Positions 34,011 to 47,300 of a DNA stretch of 64,000 nucleotides are shown one piece after another. The DNA comes from Cymbidium sinense. Taxonomy: Eukaryota > Streptophyta > Magnoliopsida > Asparagales > Orchidaceae. The notes beneath the pieces were generated by a model. That model was not told the origin of the DNA, ran no database searches, and was given only the letters and a program-made list of their open reading frames with translations. The stretch lies in contig CM038215.1 of the NCBI GenBank assembly GCA_021442155.1, positions 3,124,976 to 3,188,975 of the forward strand, in the 5' to 3' direction. The translations under genes were made by a program, and so were the position numbers. Each line of letters begins with the position of its first letter. The first letter of the stretch is position 1.

Positions 34011-37000
34011 GGTGTGGGAATTCAATCTTTCCATTTTAGACTTACGAGTATTCTAGACACTAAGATTTCCTTACGCATAAGACACTTCTATCAATTAGGT
34101 AAACACTTAACCTAAGCCTAAGGACTTAAAAGGGTTAACCATAGGATTAGGTTATGCCTTAGGGATTAAGATAATCCACCTACCCTACAACCCAAATCCA
34201 ATCCATGTTCACCTTATCAAACTGAACCTCAAGTTCAATTCAAACATCAAATTAAAATCCAAATCCAAACCCAAATTCCAAAACTAAATGATTAAAATCC
34301 ATGATCAAATCCAAACTTGAAACCCTTCCTAAGTCATATGACCTATGCCATGGACTTAGCCAAATGTTAATCCAAATCAATCCCAAATCAATTGATTTTT
34401 CCATAATCAATTTATATCTTCAATCATCTTCCTAAATATAAATCAAATCCATATTCAAATGATCAAAACTAAATCAAATTAAATCAAAACCCCTCCTAAG
34501 CCATATGACCTATCCCATGGACTTAGCCAAAACTTAATCCAAATCAAGTCATGCTCAATTTATTTTCTCACAAATCAATCATATTTGCAATCATCTTCAT
34601 AAATTTAAATGAAATATACATTTAAATCATTAAAACTAAATCAAACCAAATCAAAATCAAAACCTAAGCCACATGACCCAACTCCATGGACTTAGCCAAA
34701 TTCCTTCATTCCAAAACCCAAATTCAATTGCTTTTCTCATGAATCAATCATACCTTCAATCATATTCATAAATATAAATGAAATCTACAATCATCAAGAC
34801 AAACCAAAATCAACTCAAGTCAAACCCAACTTAACACTTTTGACTTGAAATGTTCAAATGAACCAAAACCCATTTGAACCAAAGCCAATTGCAATTGAAT
34901 TTATATATCAATCACAAATCTATATATAATCTCAATTAAATCAAAGTCAATCCAAGCTGACTAAACCCAATTGGTTCACTTGATCCAAAGTAGCCAATCT
35001 GACCTATTTGAACCAAGTTCTAACCCTACCTAAATTAGATTGAACCAAGCCCATCAAAACATCCCATCATGATTGTTGATCATACTAAGTTGATCAATTA
35101 TAACATTGGATCAAACCAAGTCAACTTGGTCATTTGACCAAGTCAACCCCTTAACCCATATGAACCCAAACTAGCCAAATTACAACCTATGCCAAATCCC
35201 TCAAAACCAATTATTCATACCAAATCAAAATCAATATTTGTGACTTGACCTTCAATTAAGTCAAACCAAACCTAATTGGCCCACTTGACCCAGGTTGACC
35301 CAAATTGACCTAAAGGACCAAATTGGATCAAATCAAAAAATAAATCAAATTGATTGCAACCAATGGGTCAAGTTCATAGCAAATTGATTATTGAACTTGA
35401 CCAAAGCTATGATTGGACCCAATTGAACCCAATTGACCTACTTAGCTCAAATTGGCATAAAGGTTCAAGTTGGCCTAAATCAAAACTAAGTCCAATTAAT
35501 TGAAACCAAAGCCTACAATCATTTTTAATTGGTCAACTAAACCCAAACTAACACCCAACCCTAGTTAATTTTGCTAGGTTAGTCAAATTGGTCAACTTAA
35601 TCCATTTGACCTAATTGAATTCAAATGAGCCAAAATAAACCAAAATAATTGAACCAAAATATCCCAAATGATCATATAAACTTGACCCAACCCTTGGTTT
35701 GACCCAATTTGACTAATTGGTCAACTTGACCCAAACTATCCCAATTTGATCTAAATGAGTTAAATTGAGTCAAACCTAATCAAATCAATTGCAATTGACT
35801 TGAAATTTGGGATAACCCACTTTTGACTCATTTTAAATCTGCCCAAATCAAATTTAATGCTAAATGATCATTCTACCCTTGGGTCAAGGGCATCACATGA
35901 GACAAATCACCCATGTAAGTGGTCCTCTTTTTTCCTTGGACACTTGATATTCTCCCAATGGTCCACCTAGGCACCTAGGACTTTGCCCAACCTGACCCAA
36001 GGGGTGGTTGGGTTGGCCATGACCCATGGATGGTGAAATCAGCTCACCCTCCCCATTGGAGCATATGAAAACCATAGGACACCCATGATTCCTCCTTGGT
36101 AGCCACATCCACGCCTTCAACCAACCAAGCCAAGCCAACTCACCTCCTCCCTGCCACCCACGACTCGCTGAGATGGTCGGACAGCCACTAGAAGCCAAAC
36201 ATGATCCCTCGCCTGATCAAGATTAACGGGGGTATACACCCATTCATTTTCACTCAAAAACACACAAAAATCATTCATCAAAGCCCTAGCTACCCAAGAT
36301 GAGCTGCTAAAGCCATTCCTTAATCCCCCAAGGTCATTCCTCGATCAAAAAATGGCATCCCTGTCTGTCCTAAAACAAGACACTCCAATTTCTGACCAAA
36401 ATTCCATATTTCTCAATCAAACTCAAATTAACTTTGTACATTCCTTCCCTAGGCCTCATCGAGCAAGAATGAATCATCTCCCAAGCTTCTCGAGCATTGG
36501 AGGTGGGACTTCGATCAAACCCGAGCTCCAAATAATCGGTTCATGGCCTTCTGAGCAAACATCAAGGAATTGATCCAATTGCTGCTAAACAGGGCTTTGT
36601 ATACATTAGATGAAGCTTCCTTAATTGTTCGAGCCACTGGTCTTGAGCTTCTGTGAGGTATGCTTCCAAAATAGATCCTTAGGCAAAAATATGTTGGAGA
36701 TTTTTGAAGAAAACTTGCATCTCATGTGATCTTGACCATTTGATCCCCTCTGATCGATGTCGTGAAGGTGTGGGATCCTTTTGGAGTTGATCTAAGCTCA
36801 GGAAAGCTCAGATCAAGGGAGCAATGATAGACGGACTCCATTCTCTCTCACTCGAGTGACGTTAGATCATGCACCGTTGGTTCTTTATGATTGGAACGAA
36901 TGATAGTGATTAAATATGCTATATTGATCTGATTTAATCTTATTAAGCTGTGAGATTAATCATAGCCATTCGATCTTAGATCAGATGGTAGAAGAGAAAG

Positions 37001-38547
37001 TGCATCCACCACCGCCATGTAGGCACTAAGTCGGATAAGTTTTAAGTAGGCAATCCCATGGTGCCACATGGAAAGCATGCCACATCAGTGCGCCACATGG
37101 TGCCAACAGGATTAGGCTTTAATTAGGCTTAATTAATCATATTTAATGACTAAAACTTCTAAAAATCATTAAAAATCATACAAAAATAAAAAATGCAAAT
37201 AAATACTCATTTTAAAGGTATTTCAGAGGAGAATTAATATAAAATGATCTTAACTAATTTTGAATAGTAATTAAGGTTTAATTAAAGTTTAATTACAAAA
37301 TTAATTAGCTTAATTACTTTATAATTACTTAAGAAATTAATACCAAATTTTGTTGGTTAATTTAATGGGATGACCTCTGCCTCCTATGATTTTCTTGGGA
37401 TTTATTGCTCACTGAATTAGGAAAATTGACTAATTAAACCTTAACTACTCTTTTAAGTTAATTAATGATTAATTAATCTCATGAATAGTAAAAAATTGGT
37501 CAATTAAGTTTATTAATCATTGTTCAATAGTAAGTGAACTAAGGAATAGGGTTGGGACCCCTTTCCCTAAGTTCATTTCACCTTTTTTTTAAATGTAATT
37601 AATTAAATCACTAAATCAAATTGAAATCATAATCACATCAAACCTGAATTAAATAAATCATGGGGTATATCTTTAGGTGTATAATAACCTAAAGGCATTT
37701 AATGATATTATAGTTAGTCCACATGTGTGGGAAAACTACAAGAGTAATTAATTAAGTCTCTTAATATAGCTAACTATTAATCATGAGCCAATTGCATTAG
37801 GCCCCTTTTATTTCCTAGGATCATTGCAAGTTTATTTTCCATATCATGTTGGCTCATAATTATTTAGTTAACAACTTTAAGGTGACATAGATAAGGGTAA
37901 TTAATTCATCTAATTAAGGGTTCAACTTAATTAACCCATAAAATCAACTTAATTACATTTATTTAAATTAAATCAAATCACTAATGTGGGAACGTGTTTA
38001 AAATAACAAGTGATGATTTCTCTTCTCCTCTTTAAATCAAATCAAATCCAAAACTTAATTAATAAAGAAGCTTTGGTTTGCTTCAAATCATCTTATTTGA
38101 TTTGATTGTCCTTAAGAACTAGTTTGGTTGAATGAATTACATGCTTATATTTGATTATCCTCTTTCCAATCAAGTTAAATTTGGTATGTTATTTCAATTC
38201 ATGCATCCATCCTTTCAAAATTGAGCAAAATAAAATGGATTTCCTTTATGGAAGCTTGCATGTGCTGATTTAATATAAAATATACGTGGCTGTTATCACT
38301 ATTAAATCCAAATGAATTTTTCAAAAGCTTATAAACGACTAATAATATGTGTTATGATGCTAGTTATAAATACATAAGAAATGCATGTGCTTATAACTTA
38401 AGTGTATGAATGTTGAGTCTTCTTCCTCTATTCATGTGTTGATTTATATAAGATTGAATGTTAATGGGTATATAATCTGGATATCCCGGGAACAAGAGGG
38501 TTTAGCTAGCCCCAAGGAGGTCATTTGATTACCTCAGTTCCCTTGGT
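34011..38547. other. Block B right arm, non-coding
   Basis: Colinear with the block A arm (18111-22315), with the same sub-structure. The CCAAATCAA/TTGACC weave is at 34200-35880, the mixed part at 35880-37090, the TTAATTAA-rich part at 37100-38100 and the TAGCCCCAAGGAGGTCATTT end at 38508. It contains about 0.3 kb (35921-36225) that block A lacks; block C also has it. The open frames at 35893-36198 and 36352-36573 match no protein I know, and their counterparts in A and C are broken, so I do not call genes. Confidence 0.6.
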
Positions 38548-38615
38548 TTGTTACTTGGTTGATGAAATTGAAAAGAAGAAATGTTGAATCTCAATTTGTT
38601 CTCTTTTATAAAAAA
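38548..38615 (+). pseudogene. GR-RBP 3' UTR tail fused to block B
   Basis: The last ~65 bp of the GR-RBP 3' UTR (TTACTTGGTTGATGAAATTG, AGAAATGTTGAATCTCAATT, A-run), joined to the end of block B at the same point as at 22316. The exon is absent. Confidence 0.8.
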
Positions 38616-41502
38616 ACAAAAAATCTAAAACCAAAACCCTAAATCTAAAACCTAAACCCTAAACTCTAAACCCTAAACCCTAAACCCTAAACCCTAAAAA
38701 TTCTAAACCCTAAACCCTAAACCCTAAACTCTACAATCCTAATCTCCAAACCCTAAACCTTAAACCCTAAACCATAAAGCCTAAACCCAAAACTGTAAAC
38801 CCTAAAAGTCTAAACCTATTCTAAACAAAACCTAAAAATAAAATAAATAAGAAAACCTAAACCTATATATAATAAAAAAGAAACTAAAATAAAAACCTAA
38901 ATTTTAACCTAAACTTAAACCTAAAATAAAATAAAATAAAAAATAAAAACTAAACTAAAATAAAATAAATCAAAACCTAAACTAAACTAAAAAATAAAAT
39001 AAACCTAAAAATAAAAAACCTAAATGAAATAAAAATAAAGTAAACCTAAACCTAAAAATAAAATAAAACATAAAATCTAAACCCTAAACTAAAAAAAACT
39101 AAAACTTAAGACAAATAAAATAAAATGAACATAAACTTAAACTAAAATAAATAAAACCTAAATCAAAACCTAAAATAAATTCACCTAAACTTTAAACTAA
39201 ATAAAATAAATTAAACTAAAAATAAACCTAAACCTAAGATGAAAACCTAAAACATAAACCTAGAAAAAATAAAATCAAAACCTAAACTTAAAAATAAAAA
39301 AATAAAACCTAATTCTGAAAAAACTAAAATAAAACTAAACTAAACAATAAACATAAACCTAAAATATAAACTAAAATAAAACCTAATCTAAAATAAATAA
39401 ATTAAACTAAATAAAAATAAAAATAAAATAAACAAAAATATATAAAAAATAAACTAAATAAACTAAACAAACTTAATCCCATCGATTTACTTAATTTCTT
39501 TTTAAAAAAAACACTAAACCATAAACCCTAAATCCTAAATTGTAAACCCTAAACCTTAAACACTAAACCCTAAACTAAACCTAAACCCTAATCCCTAAAC
39601 TAACCATAAACCCTAAACCCTAAACTCTAAACCCTAGCCCTACCAACCACTGACCACAAACCTGGAATGACAACCTGAGCTGAGTGTACCACACCTGGGC
39701 CCCAGGCCACTGACCCACTCCAACTGGGCCCTAAACCTTAGCAAATCTAATACTGCCCTAAACCCAAACTAAACCCTCAAACCACAGGCCTAAAACTAAA
39801 ATTAAAATAAATTAAATGAAAAAAATTAACCTAAATAAAATAAAAATAATATAAACTAAAATATAAGATAAAATTAAACAAAATAAACACTACCTGCCGG
39901 GTTTGCTTTTTTTTGCAAACCCTAAACTTAAACCCTACCAAATCCTAACCCACCCTCACTGAGCCATCTAACCCACTGAGCCACTGACCTGGCCTAAACC
40001 CCAGGCCACACCCTGGGCTTAAGATCCTGGGCCCTAAACCTATAATCATGGGCCTAGGCCACTGCATGGACCCTGAGCCTAGTAAAACTAACCCTAAATC
40101 GTAAGTTAAAGGCCTAAACCATTGCCCTAAAGATCAGATGGTGAGGCAGGCACATGCTCACTAAAGGCAGCCCTGGCCACACCCTACCCAAGGCGTGACT
40201 TAACTAAACTAAACCTGATCCCTGATCACTGATCACCAATCCCACCACAAGCTGACCCACCTGGGCCCCAAGGCATTCCCTAAAGGCTAAATCCTAAATC
40301 TGGCAGTGACCCAAACCCTAAACCAATCCTAAACCCTAAACCCTAAACCCTACCTAGCACAAAGCCTCACTAAACTAAATAAAATATAAATAAATAAATC
40401 CCCTAAATAAAATAAAAATAAAAACATAAACTAAAATTGAACCTAAACCTTAAAATAAAATAATAAATAAAATTTAACATAAATAAAATAAAAATTTAAA
40501 ACATAACCTAAATCAAAACTAAACTTAAAAATAAAATAAAATAAACTAATAATAATAAACAAAAATAAAATAAATAAAAACCTAAACTAAACTAAAAAAT
40601 AAATTAAACCAAAGAATAAAAGATGTAAATAAAATAAAAACTAAATGTAATATAAAAAATAATATAAACTTAAAATAAAATGAAATAAGAACTAAATGAA
40701 AGATAAAATCTAAAAAGTAAACCTTCAAATAAAACCTAAAAATAAATTAAAAGTAAAATTTAAACCTAAAATAAAAATAAAATAAACAAAATAAAATAAA
40801 ACTAAAACTAAACTAAAATCAATAAAAACTAAACCAAAACTTATAAACTAAATAAAATAAAATAAATTAAAAATAAACCTAAACTAAATAAAATAAAATA
40901 AACTAAAAATAAACCTAAACCTAAACTAAAAAATAAAACCTAAAAATAAACCTAAAATAAAAACCTAAAATCTAAACCTAAAACAATAAAATAAAAACCT
41001 AAACCTAAACCTAAAAATAAAAAATAAAACTTAAACCTTAAAAAAAAAACTCAAATAAAAATTAAACCTAAACCTAAACTAAACTAAATAAACCTAAAAT
41101 AAATAAACCAAACTAAATAAGAAGAAAAATTATGTTAAAAATAAAAAATAAAATAAACTAAAATAAATAAAAAATTAACCAAATAAACTAAATTAACATA
41201 AACATACTAGTTTATTTAAATACTAATAAAAAACATAAACCCTAAATCCCAAACCCTAAACCCTAAACCTACAACCCTAAACCCAGCCCAAACCTAAACC
41301 TAAACCCAACCTAACCACAAACCACTAAACCCTAAAAGCATAAACCCAAAATGCTAAACCCTAAACCTTAAACCCTAACCCTACCCCCTAAACCCTAAAC
41401 CCCAAACCCTAAACCTAAACTTAAAGTAACTAAAAAACATTAAAAATAAACCTAAACCCTAAAACCTAATAAACCTAAACCTAAACTTAAACCAAAACTT
41501 TA
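38616..41502 (+). repeat. Telomere-like satellite with G-bearing variant patches
   Basis: Heptamers (38620-38810) are followed by A-rich DNA and a boundary at 39478-39496 (CCCATCGATTTACTTAATT). The next heptamer block turns into CTGGGCC/CTGACCC/CTGAGCC variants at 39640-39790 and again at 39890-40370, the latter after a short insert containing GGGTTTGCTTTTTTTTGC. A-rich DNA follows. The boundary at 41203-41221 (CATACTAGTTTATTTAAAT) starts the unit that carries GR-RBP copy 6. No gene is seen. Confidence 0.75.
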
Positions 41503-41968
41503 AGAATGGAAAAACCTTGATGGCAGGCTTAGTCTAGATCTGGTGGTGGAGGCAAAGGCAGAGGTTGCAATTATCATAGTGGTGGTGGGGTTCTAGAGGT
41601 GCTGGTGGATATGAAGATGATGGTTGTAGTAGTGGTGGATGTCAAGCTTGGAGGAGTGATAGAGGTTACTGTCGTGGTGGTGGTGGAGTGAGAGATTGTG
41701 GATATGATGGTGGATCCTGCTACTTGAGAGGCGAGAGTGGTTTTGATGGAAACTAGAGAAATTAAAGAACAACCCATTCAATCTACTGCTTATTGAACTG
41801 TGTCTTTTCAATAGAGACGGTTCCAGTTATCTACTGTTTTGATTTGCTCTATGTGTGCTCATTTTGTATCCATGTCATTGCTTGTGTCTTAGAAAACTTG
41901 ATGTGTTACTTGGTTGATGAATTCAAAAATAAGAAATGTTGAATCTTAATTTATTCTCTGTTAAGAAA
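41503..41968 (+). pseudogene. GR-RBP last-exon pseudogene, copy 6
   Basis: The exon runs from AAT at 41505 to a stop at 41763-41765 (261 bp, 21 bp shorter than copies 1-3). The NITVNE-coding part is deleted, but it keeps the QSRS codons, SGGGGKGRGCNYHSGGG, a frameshift, then GAGGYEDDGCSSGGCQAW and DRGYCRGGGG. It ends DGN, stop, RN, stop. The 3' UTR is complete to about 41968 (TTACTTGGTTGATGAATTC). The minus-strand His/Ser/Thr-rich frames are shadows. Confidence 0.85.
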
Positions 41969-42552
41969 AAAAACAAAAATCCTAAAAATTGAATTAAAAC
42001 CTAAACCCTAAACCTAAAAACTAAACACTAAATCCTAAACCCTAAACTCTAAAAATGCTAAACTCTAATCCCTAAACCTTAAATTATAAGCCCTAAAATA
42101 ATAAACCCTAAACCCAAAATCCTAAATCCTAAACCTTAAAACCTAAAATTCTAAACCATAATCCTTAAAACCCTAAACACCAAACCATAAACCCTAAACT
42201 CCAAACCTTAAAACCTAAACCCTAAACCCTAAAAAACCTTAAAGCCTAAACCCTAAACCCTAAACCTAAAAAGTTAAACCCTCACCCATAAACCCTAAAC
42301 CTTAAACTAACTCTACACCCAAAACCTTAAATGCTAAAAACCATAAACCCTAAACATTAAACCCTAAACTAACCCTAAACCCTAAACCCTAAATCTAACT
42401 ACCTAAACCCAAACCCTACCAAACACTAAACCTTAAACCTAAACCCTAACTGAACTCACAATCCCTAAAATCCTAAACCCTAAACCTTAAACCCCAAAAC
42501 CACAAACCCTAAAACTAAAACTAATTAAAACCAAGACAAAACTAAATAACCT
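41969..42552 (+). repeat. Telomere-like heptamers left of the LINE
   Basis: Heptamers and variants (CCATAAA, CCTTAAA, GCTAAA) end in AAAACTAAATAA, where the LINE begins. Elsewhere in the satellite this phrase continues as AACTAAATAAAACCTAAAAA (for example 23574), and the continuation AATAAAACCTAGAAATG is found on the far side of the LINE at about 49856. Confidence 0.8.
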
Positions 42553-42727
42553 AACTTTGGCCTAACCTAGATAAAACTCTCTCTGTCTTGGTCTTTGTGG
42601 AGATTTCATTTCCCCCTTCATCGGTGCATTCCCGTCTTGCATTTTTGTTGGATCCTTCATCATTCTCGACTAATTTTTGCAGTTTCTTTCAATCTTTGGC
42701 TTCTTGTGTGATGTGTCCCTTCTAAAT

Positions 42728-44222
42728 ATGGCAGTGCTGATCTCATACCAATGGCTTACATCTCCCATTTTGGATGATCCGGCTAGGGCATCCAATTTTG
42801 TGGGGATTAATGAACCCAATGCCATTTTTGCTATTAAATTTGTTAAGGATGACTTTTTTAGTAAGAGCTCCACCTCTTCTGACTCGGTGAATCTGATTTT
42901 GACTTCTTTCTGTGTTATGTCTGAGATCATGTGTTCAGATCTTAGTGTCAAAAAGCTTGCACAACCTTTTGAGTTTACTTTTATTGACAAATTTACTCTA
43001 TGACAGTTGAATTTGCACAAGATCTGAGATTTTTTTCATAACCTTAAACTTTTTGGTGCTTTCTCTATTGGCTTGATCAATCCAAGACATATTTTGATTC
43101 AACTTACAAATGATTTGGATTATCCATGAGTTATCTCATGTTGATCTTATTTTGTCTTTAATTATCAAATGCGTATGTTTAAGTGGTCTCCACTTTTTGA
43201 TATAAAGGAGGAATCACCTATTATTTTTGTGTGGTTAGCTCTTCAAATATGAGAATCCATTATGTTACCCACTTGGTTTTATTTGCTATCTGGTTTCTTT
43301 TCGGTCGGCCACTCCAAATCAATCAGGAGACTACTGTGAGATCCTATCCCTCTATTGCTCATATGTTGGCTGAACATATCTAAAAGACATCCTAAGGATG
43401 TCTGGATTGGATCTGAAAAGTTGGGCTATTTACAAAAGGTCAAATTTAAAAATTTTTTGGTTTTCCATTCCCACTGCAAGATACATGGTCATGATAATAT
43501 GTAGTGTTTTGTTCTTCACCCACATCTTAAAAAGAAATTTTAGAATGATCATAACTCTAAAGTTGCTTTTGATAAAGTTAATAAAACTATTTTTATGCCT
43601 AAAAATAACTTAATTGATAATATTAGTTTGGATTCTTTGGAATCATTTCATGTTCCTAATAGTGATGATTCTACTTCTCATTCCGATCATAACAAAGGTT
43701 CTTATAATGTTGAGAAAGATTGTTTGCCCAAGAACATTTCTTTACATGAGAACATGCCTATTTTGGCTAATTTCAAATTCAAAGAGGCAAAAAAAATGAT
43801 GATTCACTCTCTAATGAGTCAATTTATGCTTCTCTACCGACATTAACTGATGAGAATGAGGATTTAAATGATAACTTGAATGTGGCAAAAATTCTTGAGC
43901 AAAACACTGATTTTAACATTGGTAAATGTGCTTTGAATGGTATAACTTCTTCTCCTTCCCCTAATTCTAATATCGATCTTCATTTTAATTCCACTTTTCA
44001 ATAAAGTGCTGATTTGGAATAGGGGGAAGTTATGATTAAAGATGTTCTTATTGATCCATATGTTATTAATAATATTTATAATCAATCTCTATCCGAAGGT
44101 GACACTTTGGATAAAAATAGAAATTTTCAAACTATTTTTAAAATGAAATCTAAAACTCTAATATGTAATCTCCTAATCTTGCCAGATCTACTAGATTCGG
44201 TTCCTCTTCACATAAATAATGT
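42728..44222 (+). pseudogene. LINE ORF1 remnant (DUF4283-type RNA-binding protein with zinc knuckle)
   Basis: ORF1 of plant LINEs encodes a nucleic-acid chaperone that packages the element RNA. The ATG at 42728 opens a frame to 43003 (MAVLISYQWLTSPILDDPAR, then FVGINEPNAIFAIKF), which ends at TGA where CGA is likely ancestral. The conserved middle reads LFGRPLQINQETTVRSYPSI and AHMLAEHI (43300-43380), then PKDVWIGSEKLGYLQKVKFK. The zinc knuckle at 43460-43530 reads FHSHCKIHGHDNM, stop, CFVLHPHLKKKF: the first Cys of the usual CxxCxxxHGHDxxxC is replaced by His. The tail (43595-44220) is Ser/Asn/Asp-rich without a domain. At least eight stops are present. Confidence 0.8.
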
Positions 44223-44312
44223 ATAACTTAAATTTTTGTCTTAGGAGAGGATTTGTTATTCTTTCTCTCTCTCTTTATTATTATCCTTTAATTTCCTTTT
44301 ACAATTTTCTTT

Positions 44313-47300
44313 ATGTTTAATTCTCTTATTTGGAATGTTAGAGGGATTGGTACCCTCACTGTTCGTAATCGTATTAGAAATCTTTGTAGAATTAACAATA
44401 TCTCTTTATTTATTATTATTAAAACTCTTATTCATGCTGATAAAATCAATCATGTTGCTAGAATGCTTGGTTTTAATACTTTTTTCTCTAACATCAGTTA
44501 TAAAATTTATTTCTTTTGGAATAGCTTCTTAAATGTTTTAATTTTAGATGATCTATAACAAGTTAATATTCACTCTTCTTTTGGTGATTCTTGTGTGCTG
44601 GGCTTTTTTGTAAATGCTTCTTGCAATAAAGCTGGTTGGAATGTTCTTTGAAAGAATTTGAGAAGTTTTAATCTTTCTGTTAACAAACCTTGGCTAGTTG
44701 GGGGTGATTTCAACACTATTTTATATTCTTCATAAAGAATGGGTGGTTGCAATCTTATTGACATTGATTTTGAAGGTTTTAATTATACTTGGTAAAACTC
44801 TAAGCTCTGACAACATCTTGATAGAATTATTTACAACTCTCATTAGATTAATCATGGCATCTTACCTCTATTGAACATTTGAGTAGAACTTTATATGGTC
44901 ATGCCCCTCTTTTGAATTTTGTTAAAGATAACTCTAAAAGATTAAATACCTCATCGTCTTCTAGATTTCAAAATTTGTGGCTTCAGCATATAGAATTTTG
45001 TAAAGTCATGGCCATTAATTGGATTGCCCCTTTACACTGTGATAATTCAATTTGGGGTATGCATAGATTATGGGTTAAGTTTAAAAAGGCTCAAACAAAA
45101 TCTAGTTTGGTGGAATAAAGATTGTTTTAAAAATCTTTTTGCTAACATAAAAAACATTGAACTTTTGGTTAGTGATCTAAAAAATATTATTTTCATTGAT
45201 TCTTTTAAGCTCAAGGATTTAAATGAAGCAAAAGTTAATCTTATTAATTACTAGAATTTGGAAGAGGCCTATTGGTGAAAAAAAAGCTGCAAGTAAATCT
45301 ATTATTGATGGGGACAGGAATAATAGGTATTTTTGTGTTGTATGTAATAAAAAAAGAGCTTTAAATTCTATCCAAAAAAATTAAAAGTGATAATGGAGAT
45401 TGGATCACTGATACTAATGTTATTAAAGATTCTATTATTAACCACTTTAGAAATATGCTTAACAAAAGCCACTCTTTTGAAGCAATTTCAAATTTGCATT
45501 TGATCCCCTCTATTACTACTAATGATTACAACCATTGGCTTACTAGGTTGCCAATTGAAGATGAAATTGGTAAAGTTTTTAATAGCATGAACATTGATTC
45601 TGTTGCTAATCCAGAGGATTACACAACTCAATTTTTTTAAAATTATTGGTCTATTATTAAGCATGAATTAATTGATGCTATTGTTGATTTTTTTATTGGC
45701 AATCCTCTCCCTAGATATTTTTCAAGCACTTGCATTATTCTAATATCTTAAGAAGATAATCTAGATTCTTTGAGTGATTTCAAACCTATTTGTCTTTGTA
45801 CTTTCTTTAATAAATAGATTTCTAAAATTGTTACTAATTGACTTAGTCCTTTGCTTCAAAAAATTATCTCCCTCAACCAAACTGGTTTTGTTAGAGGGAG
45901 ATCTATATCTGATAACATTCTTCTTACTCAAGAGCTTATCCATGATTTGGATGTTCTTTCTAGAGGTGGTAAAATCCCTTTTAAATTAAATATTTTTAAA
46001 GCCTTTGATAATATTTCTTGTGATTTCCTTTTAAATATCTTGCATTTATTTAGTTTCTCTGATAATTTCATTAACCTTATTAAAAATTGTATTAATAATG
46101 TTTGGTTTTCTATTCTTCTTAATGGTGAAGCTTTAGGCTTTTTCCTTCTTCCCATGGTTTGAGACAAGGAGATCCTTTGTCCCCTTCTTTGGTTATTATT
46201 GTTGTGGAATACATTTCAAGCAGTTTAAATGATTTATTCAATAACAATCCTAGAATGTACTCTAAAACTCTTGGTGGAATATCTATTTCTCATCTTAGCT
46301 TTGCTGATGATTTCATTATCTTTTGTAATACTTCCCTTCATCATATCAAAAGACTTAAGAAATTTTTAAATATTTTTGGTAGAGGAAGTGGTCTTTCTAT
46401 TAATGAAAGAAAGACTTGCTTCATTACCTCCTCAAAAATTTCTAATAACAAAATAAATCATATCTTGAGAATCACTAACTTTAAACACCAACAACTCCCT
46501 ATTAAATATCCAAGAGCTCTTCTTTTTAAAAGTAAAAAAAGATCCCATATTTTTTATGATCTTATCTAAAAAATTTTCTAATAAAATTTCAGTGTGGTAA
46601 TTTCACTTACTTTCTTTTGGTGGTAGGCTTACTTTGCTTAAGAGTACTCTTAATTTGATGCCTTTATATCTTATTCAAGCCATTATCCCTACTAATTCTA
46701 TATTAAATAGAATTGATTGTCTCTCATAATAAATTTTTTTGGGGCTAATAATTCGGTTAAAAGATGCATTGGACTTCTTGGCATAAATGTTGTGGTCCCA
46801 GGTGAAGTTGGGCTTGCATGCAAATCTATTGTGAAGCTATTACGCCTTCTCACATAAACTCTAGTGGAATTTTAGAAAAAAAGATAGCTTCTAGGCTAAT
46901 TTTATGGCTTCATCTTGTAAGACCCCCCTTGTTTGTTCTTATAAAGTGGGTGACTCCCCAGTTTGGAAAAGGCTTTGCTCCATTAAATGGGAGGCTGAAT
47001 CCTTGATATCGTGGGGTATAAATTTGAGATCTTCTCTCTTTTGGCAAGATAACTAAATTTGTGGTGGTTCTATTGATGCTATTTTATCTACCCATTCTAC
47101 TGTTGCTATAAAAGTTAACTCATTTTGGCTTAATAATAAGTGGAATGATAGTAAACATACCAATTTTATTCTTATCTCTTCTTGGATAAATTTAGTGATA
47201 TTCCTATCCTTTCCAACAAGCCAGATCAAATTCTTTTTAAGATGTCTTATAATAGAGATTTTATTCTAAAAGATGCTTGGAATTATATTAGAGACGCTCA

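Noticed and set aside
35893..36198. 101-codon minus-strand frame in block B with a shorter counterpart at 55150-55344
   Set aside because: The two are homologous DNA, but the frame is shortened in C and deleted in A, and no domain is visible. It is not supported as a gene.
41574..41811. Minus-strand Thr/Ser- and His-rich frames
   Set aside because: They are the antisense of the glycine-rich exon, copy 6.
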